Of a stretch of DNA of 64,000 nucleotides, positions 17,019-29,002 are shown one piece after another (position 1 is the first letter of the stretch; the number at the start of each line of letters is the position of its first letter). The notes below the pieces were generated by a model. The model saw only the letters and a program-made list of their open reading frames with translations. It was not told the DNA's origin and did no database searches. The DNA comes from Halopseudomonas formosensis. Its GTDB lineage: Bacteria; Pseudomonadota; Gammaproteobacteria; Pseudomonadales; Pseudomonadaceae. The stretch is taken from the NCBI RefSeq assembly GCF_900115905.1, contig NZ_FOYD01000009.1, positions 88,704 to 152,703 of the forward strand. Reading direction: 5' to 3'. The position numbers were made by a program, and so were the translations under genes.

Positions 17019-17056
17019 GGCGTTGGTTATGTTTGGGGACAGCAGAGGAATGCAGC

Positions 17057-17314
17057 ATGGAGATCGGCAAGGTCAAATGGTTCAATAATGCCAAGGGGTA
17101 TGGCTTCGTCGTCGCGGAAGGACGTAACGAAGACCTCTTCGCCCATTATTCTGCCATCCAGATGGATGGATATCGCACGCTCAAGGCCGGACAGCCTGTG
17201 CAGTTCGAGATCATTCAGGGCCCCAAGGGTCTGCATGCCGTCAACATCCAGGCGTTGGGTGAGCCGGTACGCAGATCGGAAGCCCCCGCCAGCGATCTGG
17301 CAACTGCCGAGTAA
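17057..17314 (+). CDS. cspD: Cold shock domain protein CspD
   Basis: The product is 85 aa from the ATG at 17057 with GAGGA upstream. It has a single OB-fold cold shock domain with RNP1-type KGYGFVVAEG and RNP2-type DLFAHYSAI, which bind single-stranded DNA or RNA. CspD homologues inhibit replication in starved cells. The acidic short C-terminal tail is typical of CspD rather than CspA. The neighbourhood clpA-clpS/cspD/icd matches the Pseudomonas arrangement. Confidence 0.93.
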   Translation: MEIGKVKWFNNAKGYGFVVAEGRNEDLFAHYSAIQMDGYRTLKAGQPVQFEIIQGPKGLHAVNIQALGEPVRRSEAPASDLATAE

Positions 17315-17358
17315 CCACAACCGCCCGCTCCTCCTGCTGTAACGGGCACTCCAGATAC

Positions 17359-17386
17359 ACACAAGCCGGCAAATGCCGGCTTGTGT
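17359..17386. terminator. Bidirectional hairpin between cspD and icd
   Basis: ACACAAGCCGGCA (17359-17371) pairs with TGCCGGCTTGTGT (17374-17386), a 13-bp perfect stem between two convergent genes. No T-tract follows, so termination strength is uncertain. Confidence 0.65.
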
Positions 17387-17412
17387 CGTTCTGCAGTCGG
17401 TAAGGCAGATGC

Positions 17413-18669
17413 TTACATTGCAGCAATCACATCGTCACCGAACTCGGAGCACTTGCGCAGCTTGGCACCGTCCATCAGGCGCTCGAAGTCGTAGGTAACG
17501 GTCTTGTTGGCGATGGCGCCTTCCACACCCTTGATGATCAGGTCGGCGGCTTCCACCCAACCCATGTGACGCAGCATCATCTCGGCGGACAGAATCAGGG
17601 AACCGGGGTTCACCTTGTCCTGACCGGCGTACTTGGGTGCGGTACCGTGGGTGGCTTCGAACATGGCAACCGAGTCGGACAGGTTGGCACCGGGAGCAAT
17701 ACCGATACCACCTACTTCGGCAGCCAGGGCGTCGGACAGGTAGTCACCATTGAGGTTCAGGGTGGCGATCACATCGTACTCGGCCGGACGCAGCAGGATC
17801 TGCTGCAGCATGGCGTCAGCAATGGCGTCCTTGACAATGATGTTCTTGCCGGTGTTGGGATTCTTGAACTGCATCCACGGGCCGCCGTCCAGCAGCTCGG
17901 CACCGAACTCGTCGCGAGCCACTTCGTAGCCCCACTCCTTGAAGGCACCTTCGGTGAACTTCATGATGTTGCCCTTGTGCACGATGGTCACCGAGCTGCG
18001 GTCGTTGTCTACCGCATACTGCAGTGCCTTGCGCATCAGGCGCTTGGTGCCCTGCTCGGATACCGGCTTGATGCCGATACCGCAACCTTCGGTAAAGCGG
18101 ATCTTGGTGACGCCCATTTCCTCGGTCAGGAACTTGATCACCTTCTCGGCTTCAGGGGAGCCTGCCTTCCACTCGACACCGGCGTAGATGTCTTCGGAGT
18201 TCTCGCGGAAGATGACCATGTCCACGTCGCCGGGGTTCTTCACAGGGCTGGGGACGCCGGTGAACCAGCGGACCGGACGCTGACAGACATAGAGGTCCAG
18301 CTGTTGACGCAGCGCCACGTTCAGCGAACGGATACCGCCGCCCACCGGCGTGGTCAGGGGGCCCTTGATGGAGACAACGTAGTCCTTCACAGCTTCCAGG
18401 GTTTCTTCCGGGAGCCAGGTGTCCTGATCGTAAACCTGAGTGGCTTTCTCGCCGGCGTAGACTTCCATCCAGGAAATCTTGCGCTTGCCACCGTAGGACT
18501 TCTCAACGGCAGCGTCGACGACTTTCATCATGACGGGAGAAATATCGACACCGATACCATCACCTTCGATGAAGGGAATGATCGGGTTGTCAGGAACGTT
18601 CAGGGAAAGGTCGGCATTAACGGTAATTTTGTCGCCGCTGGCCGGCACCTGGATCTTTTGGTATCCCAT
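17413..18669 (-). CDS. icd: NADP-dependent isocitrate dehydrogenase
   Basis: The product is 418 aa from the ATG at 18669 ([20 protein letters not shown]), the normal length. It converts isocitrate to 2-oxoglutarate in the TCA cycle. [20 protein letters not shown] holds the active-site serine that is the AceK phosphorylation target in E. coli, and [20 protein letters not shown] is the dehydrogenase signature. The 326-bp upstream region carries two TGTAG-N5-CTACA inverted repeats that are also related to a site before aceA, the competing enzyme. Confidence 0.97.
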   Translation of the reverse strand: MGYQKIQVPASGDKITVNADLSLNVPDNPIIPFIEGDGIGVDISPVMMKVVDAAVEKSYGGKRKISWMEVYAGEKATQVYDQDTWLPEETLEAVKDYVVSIKGPLTTPVGGGIRSLNVALRQQLDLYVCQRPVRWFTGVPSPVKNPGDVDMVIFRENSEDIYAGVEWKAGSPEAEKVIKFLTEEMGVTKIRFTEGCGIGIKPVSEQGTKRLMRKALQYAVDNDRSSVTIVHKGNIMKFTEGAFKEWGYEVARDEFGAELLDGGPWMQFKNPNTGKNIIVKDAIADAMLQQILLRPAEYDVIATLNLNGDYLSDALAAEVGGIGIAPGANLSDSVAMFEATHGTAPKYAGQDKVNPGSLILSAEMMLRHMGWVEAADLIIKGVEGAIANKTVTYDFERLMDGAKLRKCSEFGDDVIAAM

Positions 18670-18753
18670 TTGTGACTCCGTTGTCGTTGTCAATGAAGAA
18701 CCCGGAGGCTTGTTCCGGGTCGTAAGAATACGGCACTGGTGGGGCCGTATTGT

Positions 18754-18768
18754 TGTAGTTTTCCTACA
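18754..18768. promoter_or_regulatory. TGTAG-N5-CTACA inverted repeat, site A (icd side)
   Basis: TGTAGTTTTCCTACA, one mismatch from the perfect TGTAGT-N3-ACTACA of site B, 85 bp upstream of the icd start. Candidate operator. Confidence 0.6.
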
Positions 18769-18846
18769 TAAAGTCACGCACTTTATAGTGGCGACCTCGA
18801 TAATACGTCTGTTTCAGGGAATTGGCCATGGCGCGAACTCAAAGAA

Positions 18847-18861
18847 TGTAGTGCGACTACA
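18847..18861. promoter_or_regulatory. TGTAGT-N3-ACTACA inverted repeat, site B
   Basis: A perfect 15-bp palindrome TGTAGTGCGACTACA, 93 bp from site A in the icd/Nudix intergenic region. The half-sites are the same as those upstream of aceA at 25193-25222. Confidence 0.65.
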
Positions 18862-18996
18862 TTTCTCGCTACAAGCGCCGCATACAGCATCTTGGCTGGT
18901 TTTCTCGGCAAATCCAATAGGCATATAGATGATGCCGGAAGATTTCACCACTGACGCTGTTTGCGTTACCCTATCGCCCTTAATCGGGAGTCATGC

Positions 18997-21177
<2,181 letters not shown>

Positions 21178-21196
21178 AGGAATAGCGCGGATGATG

Positions 21197-21202
21197 TATA
21201 AT
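21197..21202 (+). promoter_or_regulatory. Consensus -10 box before purB
   Basis: TATAAT 38 bases before the purB start; no good -35 box is found at 16-18 bp spacing, so a weak or activated promoter is possible. Confidence 0.4.
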
Positions 21203-21227
21203 TTGCGCCTTTCTGCCAGCCCTATAG

Positions 21228-22610
<1,383 letters not shown>

Positions 22611-22618
22611 GCTGCCGC

Positions 22619-22643
22619 GCTGCCCGGTCCAGGACCGGGCAGC
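22619..22643 (+). terminator. Strong hairpin after purB
   Basis: GCTGCCCGGTCC (22619-22630) pairs with GGACCGGGCAGC (22632-22643). The tract after it is AACCCTG, not T-rich, so this is a terminator-like stem. Confidence 0.55.
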
Positions 22644-22702
22644 AACCCTGAGCAAGCCCCCATCGCCACTCCACCCGCTCCAGCGCTCCGCGAGGCACCG
22701 TC

Positions 22703-23893
22703 ATGACCCTTTCCGCATCCACCCTGCCCGGCGGCATGTCCGCTGAAGAGTTTCTTCGCGATTACTGGCAGAAGAAGCCTCTGCTCATCCGCCAGGCCTT
22801 TCCCGGGTTCGAGAGCCCGCTGTCCGCAGACGAGCTGGCCGGCCTGTCCCTGGAGGAGGAAGTCGAGTCGCGGATCGTACTCGAGCATGGCGCTACGCCC
22901 TGGGAGCTGCGCCGTGGTCCTTTCACCGAGGACAGCTACCGCGACCTGCCGGCACGGGACTGGACATTGCTGGTGCAGGCCGTTGACCAGTTCGTGCCGG
23001 AGGTTGCGGAGCTCCTCGATCAGTTCCGCTTTCTACCCAGCTGGCGGATCGATGATCTGATGATCAGTTTCGCCGCTCCGGGCGGCAGCGTCGGCCCGCA
23101 TTTCGACAACTACGACGTGTTCCTGTTACAGACCCATGGTCATCGACGCTGGAAGGTCGGCCAGATGTGCGACAGCGACAGCCCCCTGCTCGAGCATCCG
23201 GACCTGCGCATTCTGAGCGACTTCCAGCAGCAGCAGGAGTGGGTGCTCGAGCCTGGCGACATGCTCTACCTGCCGCCGCGGCTGGCCCATTACGGCATAG
23301 CCGAGGACGAATGCATGACCTGGTCGGTCGGCTTCCGCGCCCCCAGTCATGCCGAGGTGCTGACCCACTTCACCGACTTCCTGGCCCAGTATCTGAGTGA
23401 CGAGCAACGGTATGGTGACGCGGACCTGTCCCTGCCCGCCGACCCCGCGCAGATCGACGAACAGACCGTCGAGCGCCTGCAGCAGCTGGTTCTGGGGCTG
23501 GTTCAGGACCGGGAAGCGCTGGGCACCTGGTTCGGCCGCTTCATGACCGAACCGCGTTACCCGGAGCTTGTCCAGACGCAGGAACTGGACCCGGGACTGC
23601 TGCACGAGCTGCTGGCCAGCGGCTACGGGCTGGTGCGCAACCCGAGCGCGCGACTGGCCTGGCGCCAGGAGCGGCAGGACTACCTGATGCTGTTTGCCAG
23701 TGGCGAACACTGCATTCTGCCCCTGCACCTGCGTCCCCTGGTTCAGCTTATCTGCAACGGGCGCTATCTGGGCGCCGAGCAGCTGGCACCCTGGAGCGAT
23801 GACGCTGAAGCCATGGAGCTGCTGCAGCAATTGCTCGGCAAAGGGGATCTGCTCCCCGAGCAAGACAGCGAGAACGAGGATGACGATGACTGA
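22703..23893 (+). CDS. roxA: JmjC-type ribosomal oxygenase RoxA (YcfD-like)
   Basis: The product is 396 aa, an iron and 2-oxoglutarate-dependent oxygenase that hydroxylates an arginine of ribosomal protein uL16 in E. coli. The N-terminal SAEEFLRDYWQKKPLLIRQA is the family start. The Fe ligands are the HxD in GPHFDNYDVFLLQTHGHRRW and a distal His in PPRLAHYGIAEDE. The C-terminal winged-helix part ends in an acidic tail. The end overlaps the GNAT gene by eight bases. Confidence 0.92.
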   Translation: MTLSASTLPGGMSAEEFLRDYWQKKPLLIRQAFPGFESPLSADELAGLSLEEEVESRIVLEHGATPWELRRGPFTEDSYRDLPARDWTLLVQAVDQFVPEVAELLDQFRFLPSWRIDDLMISFAAPGGSVGPHFDNYDVFLLQTHGHRRWKVGQMCDSDSPLLEHPDLRILSDFQQQQEWVLEPGDMLYLPPRLAHYGIAEDECMTWSVGFRAPSHAEVLTHFTDFLAQYLSDEQRYGDADLSLPADPAQIDEQTVERLQQLVLGLVQDREALGTWFGRFMTEPRYPELVQTQELDPGLLHELLASGYGLVRNPSARLAWRQERQDYLMLFASGEHCILPLHLRPLVQLICNGRYLGAEQLAPWSDDAEAMELLQQLLGKGDLLPEQDSENEDDDD

Positions 23894-24314
23894 ACCCCTT
23901 GTCCAGGTGGTGGAATGGTCGCGCACCCCGGCGCTGCGTGACATCCGCCAGCGCGTGTTCGTCGATGAGCAGCAGGTACCTGCGGAACTCGAGTGGGACG
24001 CGCATGACGCCGATGCCACGCACTTCCTGCTCACCGTCGAGGGTCGCCCCCTCGGTACCGCCCGCCTGCTCGCGGATGGTCATATTGGTCGCGTCGCCCT
24101 CCTTGCCAAGGCCCGTGGACAGGGGTTGGGCGAGCTGCTGATGCGCGCGGTCATGGCCCATGCCCGCAGCAAGGGCCTGCCGCGGCTGGCGCTGTCCGCC
24201 CAGACCCATGCCCTGGGCTTCTATCAGCGGCTCGGCTTCAGCGTCTGCTCCGAGGAGTATCTCGACGCAGGCATCCCCCACCGGGACATGTGCCTGCACT
24301 GGCCCACCCCATAA
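23886..24314 (+). CDS. GNAT family N-acetyltransferase
   Basis: The product is 142 aa from the ATG at 23886 (MTEPLVQVVEWSRTPALRDI), overlapping the roxA end by eight bases. Residues about 15-30 (IRQRVFVDEQQVPAELEWD) and the acetyl-CoA loop ARGQGLGELLMRAVM are as in the ElaA/YjcF-like GNAT group, and YQRLGF closes the fold. The acceptor substrate is unknown. Conservation next to roxA suggests only co-transcription. Confidence 0.88.
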   Translation: MTEPLVQVVEWSRTPALRDIRQRVFVDEQQVPAELEWDAHDADATHFLLTVEGRPLGTARLLADGHIGRVALLAKARGQGLGELLMRAVMAHARSKGLPRLALSAQTHALGFYQRLGFSVCSEEYLDAGIPHRDMCLHWPTP

Positions 24315-24363
24315 TCGCAGTCTTGCTAGACTTGGGGCAGATCCCGATATCGAGAGCCCTGCG

Positions 24364-25179
24364 ATGAAAGCACTCCCTCTGCTGATCTGGCTGCCCCTCC
24401 TGGTCCTGGCCAACACACTCGCATATGCTGCCCCCAGGACCGAGATCATTCCCCTCGATTACGGCATGGCCGAGGACCTGCTGCCGGCCCTGCAGCCGCT
24501 GCTGCATCCGGACGAGCGGGCCTCGGCCTACGGCAATCAGCTGATCATCCGCGCCGAGCCGGAGCGTCTGCAGGAAATCCGCGCCCTGCTCAGCGACCTC
24601 GATCGCAGGCCGACACGGTTGCGCATCAGCGTCGCCAATGCCGGCACCGGTGCCGCCAGCGAGCAGGGATACCAGATCGACGGGCGCATTCGCACCGGCG
24701 CCGGGGATATCGTCGTGGGCCAGCCTCGGGGCGGCAACCAGGCCCGCATCATACGCCGCGAAACCAGCCATGCTGACGACGGGGTACGGGTCATAGTGGC
24801 CAACGAGGGGTATCCGGTATTGATCCAGACGGGTCAGAGCATCCCCCTGACCACCACCACGACCAGTATCTACGGTCAGGTCATGCAGCAGACGGAGTAT
24901 CACGACGTGACCTCGGGCTTCTACGCCACTGTGCGTTTGAACGGAGACACGGCCACCATCAATCTGAGTTCCAACCATGATCGCCAGAGCACCGCCGGGC
25001 GCGGTGTTGTCGACGTTCAGCGTACCGACACCGTGGTCAGCGCCCGGCTGGGCGAGTGGGTCACCATAGGTGGTGTAGACGACCTGGAAAGCGGTCAGCG
25101 CAGGGATGTCGGCCGCCGGATCACCACCCGCAATACCGCGCAGCAGAGCATTCGCCTGATGGTCGAACGGCTGGACTGA
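24364..25179 (+). CDS. Exported protein with secretin N-domain
   Basis: The product is 271 aa from the ATG at 24364, with signal peptide MKALPLLIWLPLLVLANTLA then YAAPR. The first mature domain (EIIPLDYGMAEDLLPALQPL to IRALLSDLDRRPTRLRISV) is the NolW/secretin-type N domain. The remainder has a beta-rich stretch (SIPLTTTTTSIYG, GFYATVRLNGDTATINLS) like the start of a secretin barrel module, but it is too short to form a full secretin. No other type II/IV secretion gene is nearby, so function is unknown; an outer-membrane accessory protein is possible. Confidence 0.75.
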   Translation: MKALPLLIWLPLLVLANTLAYAAPRTEIIPLDYGMAEDLLPALQPLLHPDERASAYGNQLIIRAEPERLQEIRALLSDLDRRPTRLRISVANAGTGAASEQGYQIDGRIRTGAGDIVVGQPRGGNQARIIRRETSHADDGVRVIVANEGYPVLIQTGQSIPLTTTTTSIYGQVMQQTEYHDVTSGFYATVRLNGDTATINLSSNHDRQSTAGRGVVDVQRTDTVVSARLGEWVTIGGVDDLESGQRRDVGRRITTRNTAQQSIRLMVERLD

Positions 25180-25192
25180 GTTTTGTTATAGA

Positions 25193-25222
25193 TTTGTAGT
25201 GTTGTGTATTAATCACTACAAA
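25193..25222. promoter_or_regulatory. Inverted repeat TTTGTAGTG-N12-CACTACAAA upstream of aceA
   Basis: Perfect 9-bp arms at 25193-25201 and 25214-25222, ending five bases before the predicted -35 box. The inner half-sites TGTAGT/ACTACA equal those of the icd sites, but are 14 instead of 3 bases apart, a difference of one helical turn. This is a likely repressor or activator operator. Confidence 0.7.
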
Positions 25223-25226
25223 CACA

Positions 25227-25255
25227 TTGACTTCTTTTCTGCTAAGTCGCATTAT
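25227..25255 (+). promoter_or_regulatory. aceA: Predicted aceA promoter
   Basis: TTGACT (25227-25232), 17-bp spacer, CATTAT (25250-25255). The start would leave a leader of about 360 bases before the aceA ATG. Confidence 0.6.
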
Positions 25256-25620
25256 TGCCCCGCTCCCGCTAGCCAGAGCCCCTTACGGGCTCCGGATGAA
25301 CTCCTGAACCTACGGAGTCATTCGTGTCCTTACCGCCCACAAGGCAGTTCGACGAGGTTGCGACTGGAACGAAGTTGTCCTGAGGGACGGGGAAGCGAAC
25401 CAAACGAACAGACTGCATGACTCAGGCAGAACGCCGCCAGCGCCAGACGCAGGCAGTGTCTCCGACTCACGACGGGCTGAACGTCACCCTCTCCTCTCTC
25501 CTGTCATTCTTCAATTCCAGTCACTGTTTCGACGCACTGCGGAGTGCCGCGCCCAGGCCAAGGCTGTGGGTTCGGGGTCGACTAACGTCAGAACCAAACG
25601 CACATTTTGAAGGATTGACC
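25256..25620 (+). other. Long leader region before aceA
   Basis: No convincing gene. It has a hairpin GAGCCC-CTTAC-GGGCTC at 25276-25292 and an ACTCC/GGAGT stem at about 25300-25318. The aceA frame stays open back to an ATG at 25417, but that extension has no isocitrate-lyase character. The region is probably untranslated. Confidence 0.45.
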
Positions 25621-27219
25621 ATGTCAGCTTACCAAAACGAAATGAAAGCTGTTGCCGCACTGAAAGAAGCCGCAGGTAACGGCTGGAGCGCAATCAACCC
25701 GGAATACGCCGCTCGCATGCGCATTCAGAACCGCTTCAAGACCGGTCTGGACATTGCGAAGTACACCGCCGCCATCATGCGCAAGGACATGGCCGAGTAC
25801 GATGCTGACAGCAGCGCTTACACCCAGTCCCTGGGCTGCTGGCACGGCTTCATTGGTCAGCAGAAGCTGATCTCCATCAAAAAGCACCTGAAGACCACCA
25901 GCAAGCGCTACCTGTACCTGTCCGGCTGGATGGTCGCTGCACTGCGCTCCGAGTTCGGTCCCCTGCCCGACCAGTCCATGCACGAGAAGACCGCTGTCTC
26001 TGCACTGATCGAGGAGCTGTACACCTTCCTGCGTCAGGCCGATGCCCGTGAACTGGACCTGCTGTTCACCGCGCTGGATGACGCCCGCGCTGCTGGCGAC
26101 AAGACCAAGGAAGCTGAAATCCTGGATCAGATCGACAACTTCGAAACCCACGTTGTGCCGATCATCGCCGACATCGACGCCGGTTTCGGTAACGTCGAAG
26201 CCACCTACCTGCTGGCCAAGAAGATGATCGAAGCCGGCGCGTGCTGCATCCAGATCGAAAACCAGGTTGCCGACGAGAAGCAGTGTGGGCACCAGGACGG
26301 TAAAGTAACCGTTCCTCATGCCGAGTTTCTGGCCAAGATCAACGCTGTTCGCTACGCCTTCCTCGAACTGGGCGTTGATGACGGCGTCATCGTTGCCCGT
26401 ACCGACTCCCTGGGTGCCGGTCTGACCAAGCAGATCGCCGTAACCAACGAACCCGGCGACCTGGGCGACCAGTACAACAGCTTCCTGGACGGTGACTACA
26501 TCACCAGCGCTGACGACATCGAGAACGGCGACGTGGTCATCAAGGCCAACGGCAAGCTGCTCAAGCCCAAGCGCCTGGCCTCCGGTCTGTTCCAGTTCCG
26601 CGAAGGTACTGGTGAAGACCGCGTGGTTCTGGACTGCATCACCTCCCTGCAGAACGGCGCTGACCTGCTGTGGATCGAAACCGAGAAGCCGCACGTTGGC
26701 CAGATCGCCAACATGGTTAACCGCATCCGCGAAGTGGTGCCCAATGCCAAGCTGGTTTACAACAACAGCCCGTCCTTCAACTGGACCCTGAACTTCCGTC
26801 AGCAGGTGTTCGACGACTGGGTTGCCCAGGGCAAGGATGTTTCCGCCTACGACCGCAACAACCTGATGAGCGTAGAGTACGACGGAACCGAGCTGTGCAA
26901 CGAAGCCGACGAGCGCATCCGCACCTTCCAGAAGGACGCGTCCCGCGAAGCCGGCATCTTCCACCACCTGATCACTCTGCCGACCTACCACACTGCCGCG
27001 CTGTCCACCGACAACCTGGCAAAAGGCTACTTCGCAGAGGAAGGCATGCTGGCCTACGTGAAAGGCGTTCAGCGTCAGGAGATCCGTCAGGGTATCGCCT
27101 GCGTCAAGCACCAGAACATGGCCGGCTCCGACATCGGCGACAACCACAAGGAATACTTTGCTGGTGAAGCCGCTCTGAAAGCCGGTGGTAAAGACAACAC
27201 CATGAACCAGTTCGGCTGA
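25621..27219 (+). CDS. aceA: Isocitrate lyase
   Basis: The product is 532 aa, the long form seen in Pseudomonas. It splits isocitrate into succinate and glyoxylate, the first step of the glyoxylate shunt. The catalytic motif is EKQCGHQDGKV (about 219-229), in place of the KKCGH of the short enzymes. SPSFNWTLNFRQQVF and the DIDAGFGNVEATYLLAKK segment bind substrate and metal. AAGGATTG lies before the ATG. The upstream region holds an operator shared with icd, and a terminator follows. Confidence 0.96.
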   Translation: MSAYQNEMKAVAALKEAAGNGWSAINPEYAARMRIQNRFKTGLDIAKYTAAIMRKDMAEYDADSSAYTQSLGCWHGFIGQQKLISIKKHLKTTSKRYLYLSGWMVAALRSEFGPLPDQSMHEKTAVSALIEELYTFLRQADARELDLLFTALDDARAAGDKTKEAEILDQIDNFETHVVPIIADIDAGFGNVEATYLLAKKMIEAGACCIQIENQVADEKQCGHQDGKVTVPHAEFLAKINAVRYAFLELGVDDGVIVARTDSLGAGLTKQIAVTNEPGDLGDQYNSFLDGDYITSADDIENGDVVIKANGKLLKPKRLASGLFQFREGTGEDRVVLDCITSLQNGADLLWIETEKPHVGQIANMVNRIREVVPNAKLVYNNSPSFNWTLNFRQQVFDDWVAQGKDVSAYDRNNLMSVEYDGTELCNEADERIRTFQKDASREAGIFHHLITLPTYHTAALSTDNLAKGYFAEEGMLAYVKGVQRQEIRQGIACVKHQNMAGSDIGDNHKEYFAGEAALKAGGKDNTMNQFG

Positions 27220-27259
27220 TAGCTGACGGTTCAAGGGCTGCGGCCCGGTGTTGAGGAGA

Positions 27260-27281
27260 GGCCACCTTCGGGTGGCCTTTT
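27260..27281 (+). terminator. aceA terminator
   Basis: GGCCACC (27260-27266) pairs with GGTGGCC (27271-27277) and is followed by TTTTCC. Confidence 0.85.
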
Positions 27282-27384
27282 CCGTATGGGCGCTGGCAAG
27301 CTGCTGTCATGCCCGTGCAAAGGTAGCGTACAATACGCGATTCATCGTCGAACCTGCGGCCCTGCCCCAGGGGTTTTCGACTTC

Positions 27385-27855
27385 ATGCAGCAGCAGGTTT
27401 TTAGAGAAATGGCACGCTTACATTTGGAATTTCCGGAAGATCAGTTCTACTTCACTACGCAGCTGACCGTCCGCATCACCGATATCAACTCAGGCAAACA
27501 TCTGGCAAACGACTCCATGATCTCCATGATCTCGGAAGCCAGAGCGCGCTTTCTTTACCAATTCGGCATCGAGGAAGTCAGCGTCAATGATGTAGGCATC
27601 ATAGTTACCGATCTGGCCACCACCTACCGGCGTGAAGCCTTCGCTCGGGAAACCCTGGTGTTTGAAGTGGGCCTGATGGACCTGAACAAGTATGGCGGCG
27701 ATATCATCTTCCGCATCACCAAGGCGGAAAGTGGTGAGCTGGTGGCTCTGGCCAAGTCCGGCTTCGTGTTCTACAACTTCCTGGCAGCCAAGGTAACACC
27801 CATGCCGGAAGACTTCCGCCTGCGCTTCCCCGGCGTCAATCAGATCGAGGGCTGA
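27385..27855 (+). CDS. Thioesterase-like (hot-dog fold) protein
   Basis: The product is 156 aa from the ATG at 27385; an ATG at 27409 (MARLHLEFPEDQFYFTTQLT) is equally plausible and would give 148 aa. Residues ITDINSGKHLANDSMISMIS and EARARFLYQFGIEE are the hot-dog core of 4-hydroxybenzoyl-CoA-type thioesterases, with an Asn/His in the place of the usual Asp active site. Such enzymes hydrolyse acyl-CoA. The substrate is unknown. It lies between two terminators as a single-gene unit, convergent with oprF. Confidence 0.8.
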   Translation: MQQQVFREMARLHLEFPEDQFYFTTQLTVRITDINSGKHLANDSMISMISEARARFLYQFGIEEVSVNDVGIIVTDLATTYRREAFARETLVFEVGLMDLNKYGGDIIFRITKAESGELVALAKSGFVFYNFLAAKVTPMPEDFRLRFPGVNQIEG

Positions 27856-27900
27856 CTTAACCGGGCCGATCCGACAGAGTCCCGCTTCCCCTCAGGTATA

Positions 27901-27929
27901 AAAAACCCGGTCAGATGACCGGGTTTTTT
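27901..27929. terminator. Bidirectional terminator between thioesterase gene and oprF
   Basis: AAAAACCCGGTCA (27901-27913) and TGACCGGGTTTTT (27916-27928) form a stem with A-tract on one side and T-tract on the other, serving both convergent genes. Confidence 0.92.
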
Positions 27930-27944
27930 GTTGGTGGAAACCGA

Positions 27945-28907
27945 TTAACGAACTTCAACCTGGGTTTCTACTTCAGCTTCTACGCGACGGTTCATGGCGC
28001 GGCCATCGTCAGTGCTGTTGTCAGCAATCGGACGGGACTCACCGTAGCCCACAGCGTTAACGCGGGAAGCTTCAACACCTTCGTCGATCAGAGCCTGACG
28101 TACGGAGTTCGCACGACGCTCGGACAGATTCTGGTTGTAGGCGTCGGAACCGACGGAGTCGGTGTGGCCTTCAACAGTGGTGGTGACCGACGGGTAGGTA
28201 CGCATGAACTCGGCCAGGCTCTGGATGTCCTGACGGAACTCGGGGCGAATGGTGTCGCGGTCGAAGTCGAACTTGACATCCAGCTCTACGCGTACGGATT
28301 GCATTTCAGGAGCCGGTTCCGGAGCCGGAGCGGGAGCCGGAGCCGGTTCGGCCTGCGCTACTACCGGAGCGGGCTTGCTGCCGCCGAAGTTCAGACCCAG
28401 ACCCACGCCGGCCTGCCATTCGGTGTTGCCATGATCCAGACCATGCAGCACGTCCAGACCGGCCTTGACGAAGAAGTTCTCGTTCAGATAGTTCTTCACA
28501 CCAACACCGGCCAGAGCCATGGTGGTACGGTCACGCTGGCTGGTGAAGGGCTGGTCCAGCTCCTGATGACCGAAGCCACCGGAAACGTAAGGACGGATGG
28601 CGCCCTGCCCGAAATGGTGAACGGCCTCCAGAGTAGCCATGCGGCCATCAATGCTTTCACCGGTGATGTCGGATTCCAGGCTCTTGTAAGTACCCAGGGA
28701 GGCGCTCAGCATGGTGTCGTCGGTCAGGAAATAACCGAGGCTGCCACCTACCAGAGTGCCGTCGTCCAGATTGCGCATGCTGTCGGTGAAGTAGCGCTTG
28801 GCGAACGCCTCAACTTCGACCGAGCCAGCGCTCTGAGCCATCACCGGAAGCGCAGATCCCGCGATAGCTGCACTTACTACGATACCTACTGTATTTTTCA
28901 ATTTCAT
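27945..28907 (-). CDS. oprF: OprF/OmpA-like outer membrane porin
   Basis: The product is 320 aa. The signal peptide ends at about VMA|QSAG. Residues about 25-175 form the N-terminal eight-stranded barrel. A Pro/Ala-rich linker (PAPAPAPAPEPAPE) leads to the C-terminal OmpA domain, with FDFDRDTIRPEFRQDI and the peptidoglycan-binding NLSERRANSVRQALIDEGV and YGESRPIADN. The Pseudomonas linker cysteines are absent. It follows sigX, whose factor directs oprF transcription in P. aeruginosa, and has a candidate TATAAT at 28964-28969 in the 95-bp gap. Confidence 0.93.
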   Translation of the reverse strand: MKLKNTVGIVVSAAIAGSALPVMAQSAGSVEVEAFAKRYFTDSMRNLDDGTLVGGSLGYFLTDDTMLSASLGTYKSLESDITGESIDGRMATLEAVHHFGQGAIRPYVSGGFGHQELDQPFTSQRDRTTMALAGVGVKNYLNENFFVKAGLDVLHGLDHGNTEWQAGVGLGLNFGGSKPAPVVAQAEPAPAPAPAPEPAPEMQSVRVELDVKFDFDRDTIRPEFRQDIQSLAEFMRTYPSVTTTVEGHTDSVGSDAYNQNLSERRANSVRQALIDEGVEASRVNAVGYGESRPIADNSTDDGRAMNRRVEAEVETQVEVR

Positions 28908-28963
28908 CTGTGAATCCCCGTTAAATCCATTCGGACGTTAGGTTTGCGCAAAACTTCAGACGC

Positions 28964-28991
28964 ATTATAGCAGAACCGGAATAACATCAAT
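28964..28991 (-). promoter_or_regulatory. oprF: Candidate oprF promoter between sigX and oprF
   Basis: On the minus strand ATTGAT (28991-28986), 16-bp spacer, TATAAT (28969-28964). A sigma-70-type promoter in addition to read-through from sigX. Confidence 0.5.
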
Positions 28992-29002
28992 AGATATTCG
29001 CA

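Noticed and set aside
25417..25620. In-frame N-terminal extension of aceA
   Set aside because: The sequence has no isocitrate-lyase similarity, and the ATG at 25621 has the normal protein start and a ribosome site.
25624..27234. 536-codon frame antisense to aceA
   Set aside because: Translation is the mirror of the isocitrate lyase codons, with Val/Gly-rich low-complexity; no start signal.
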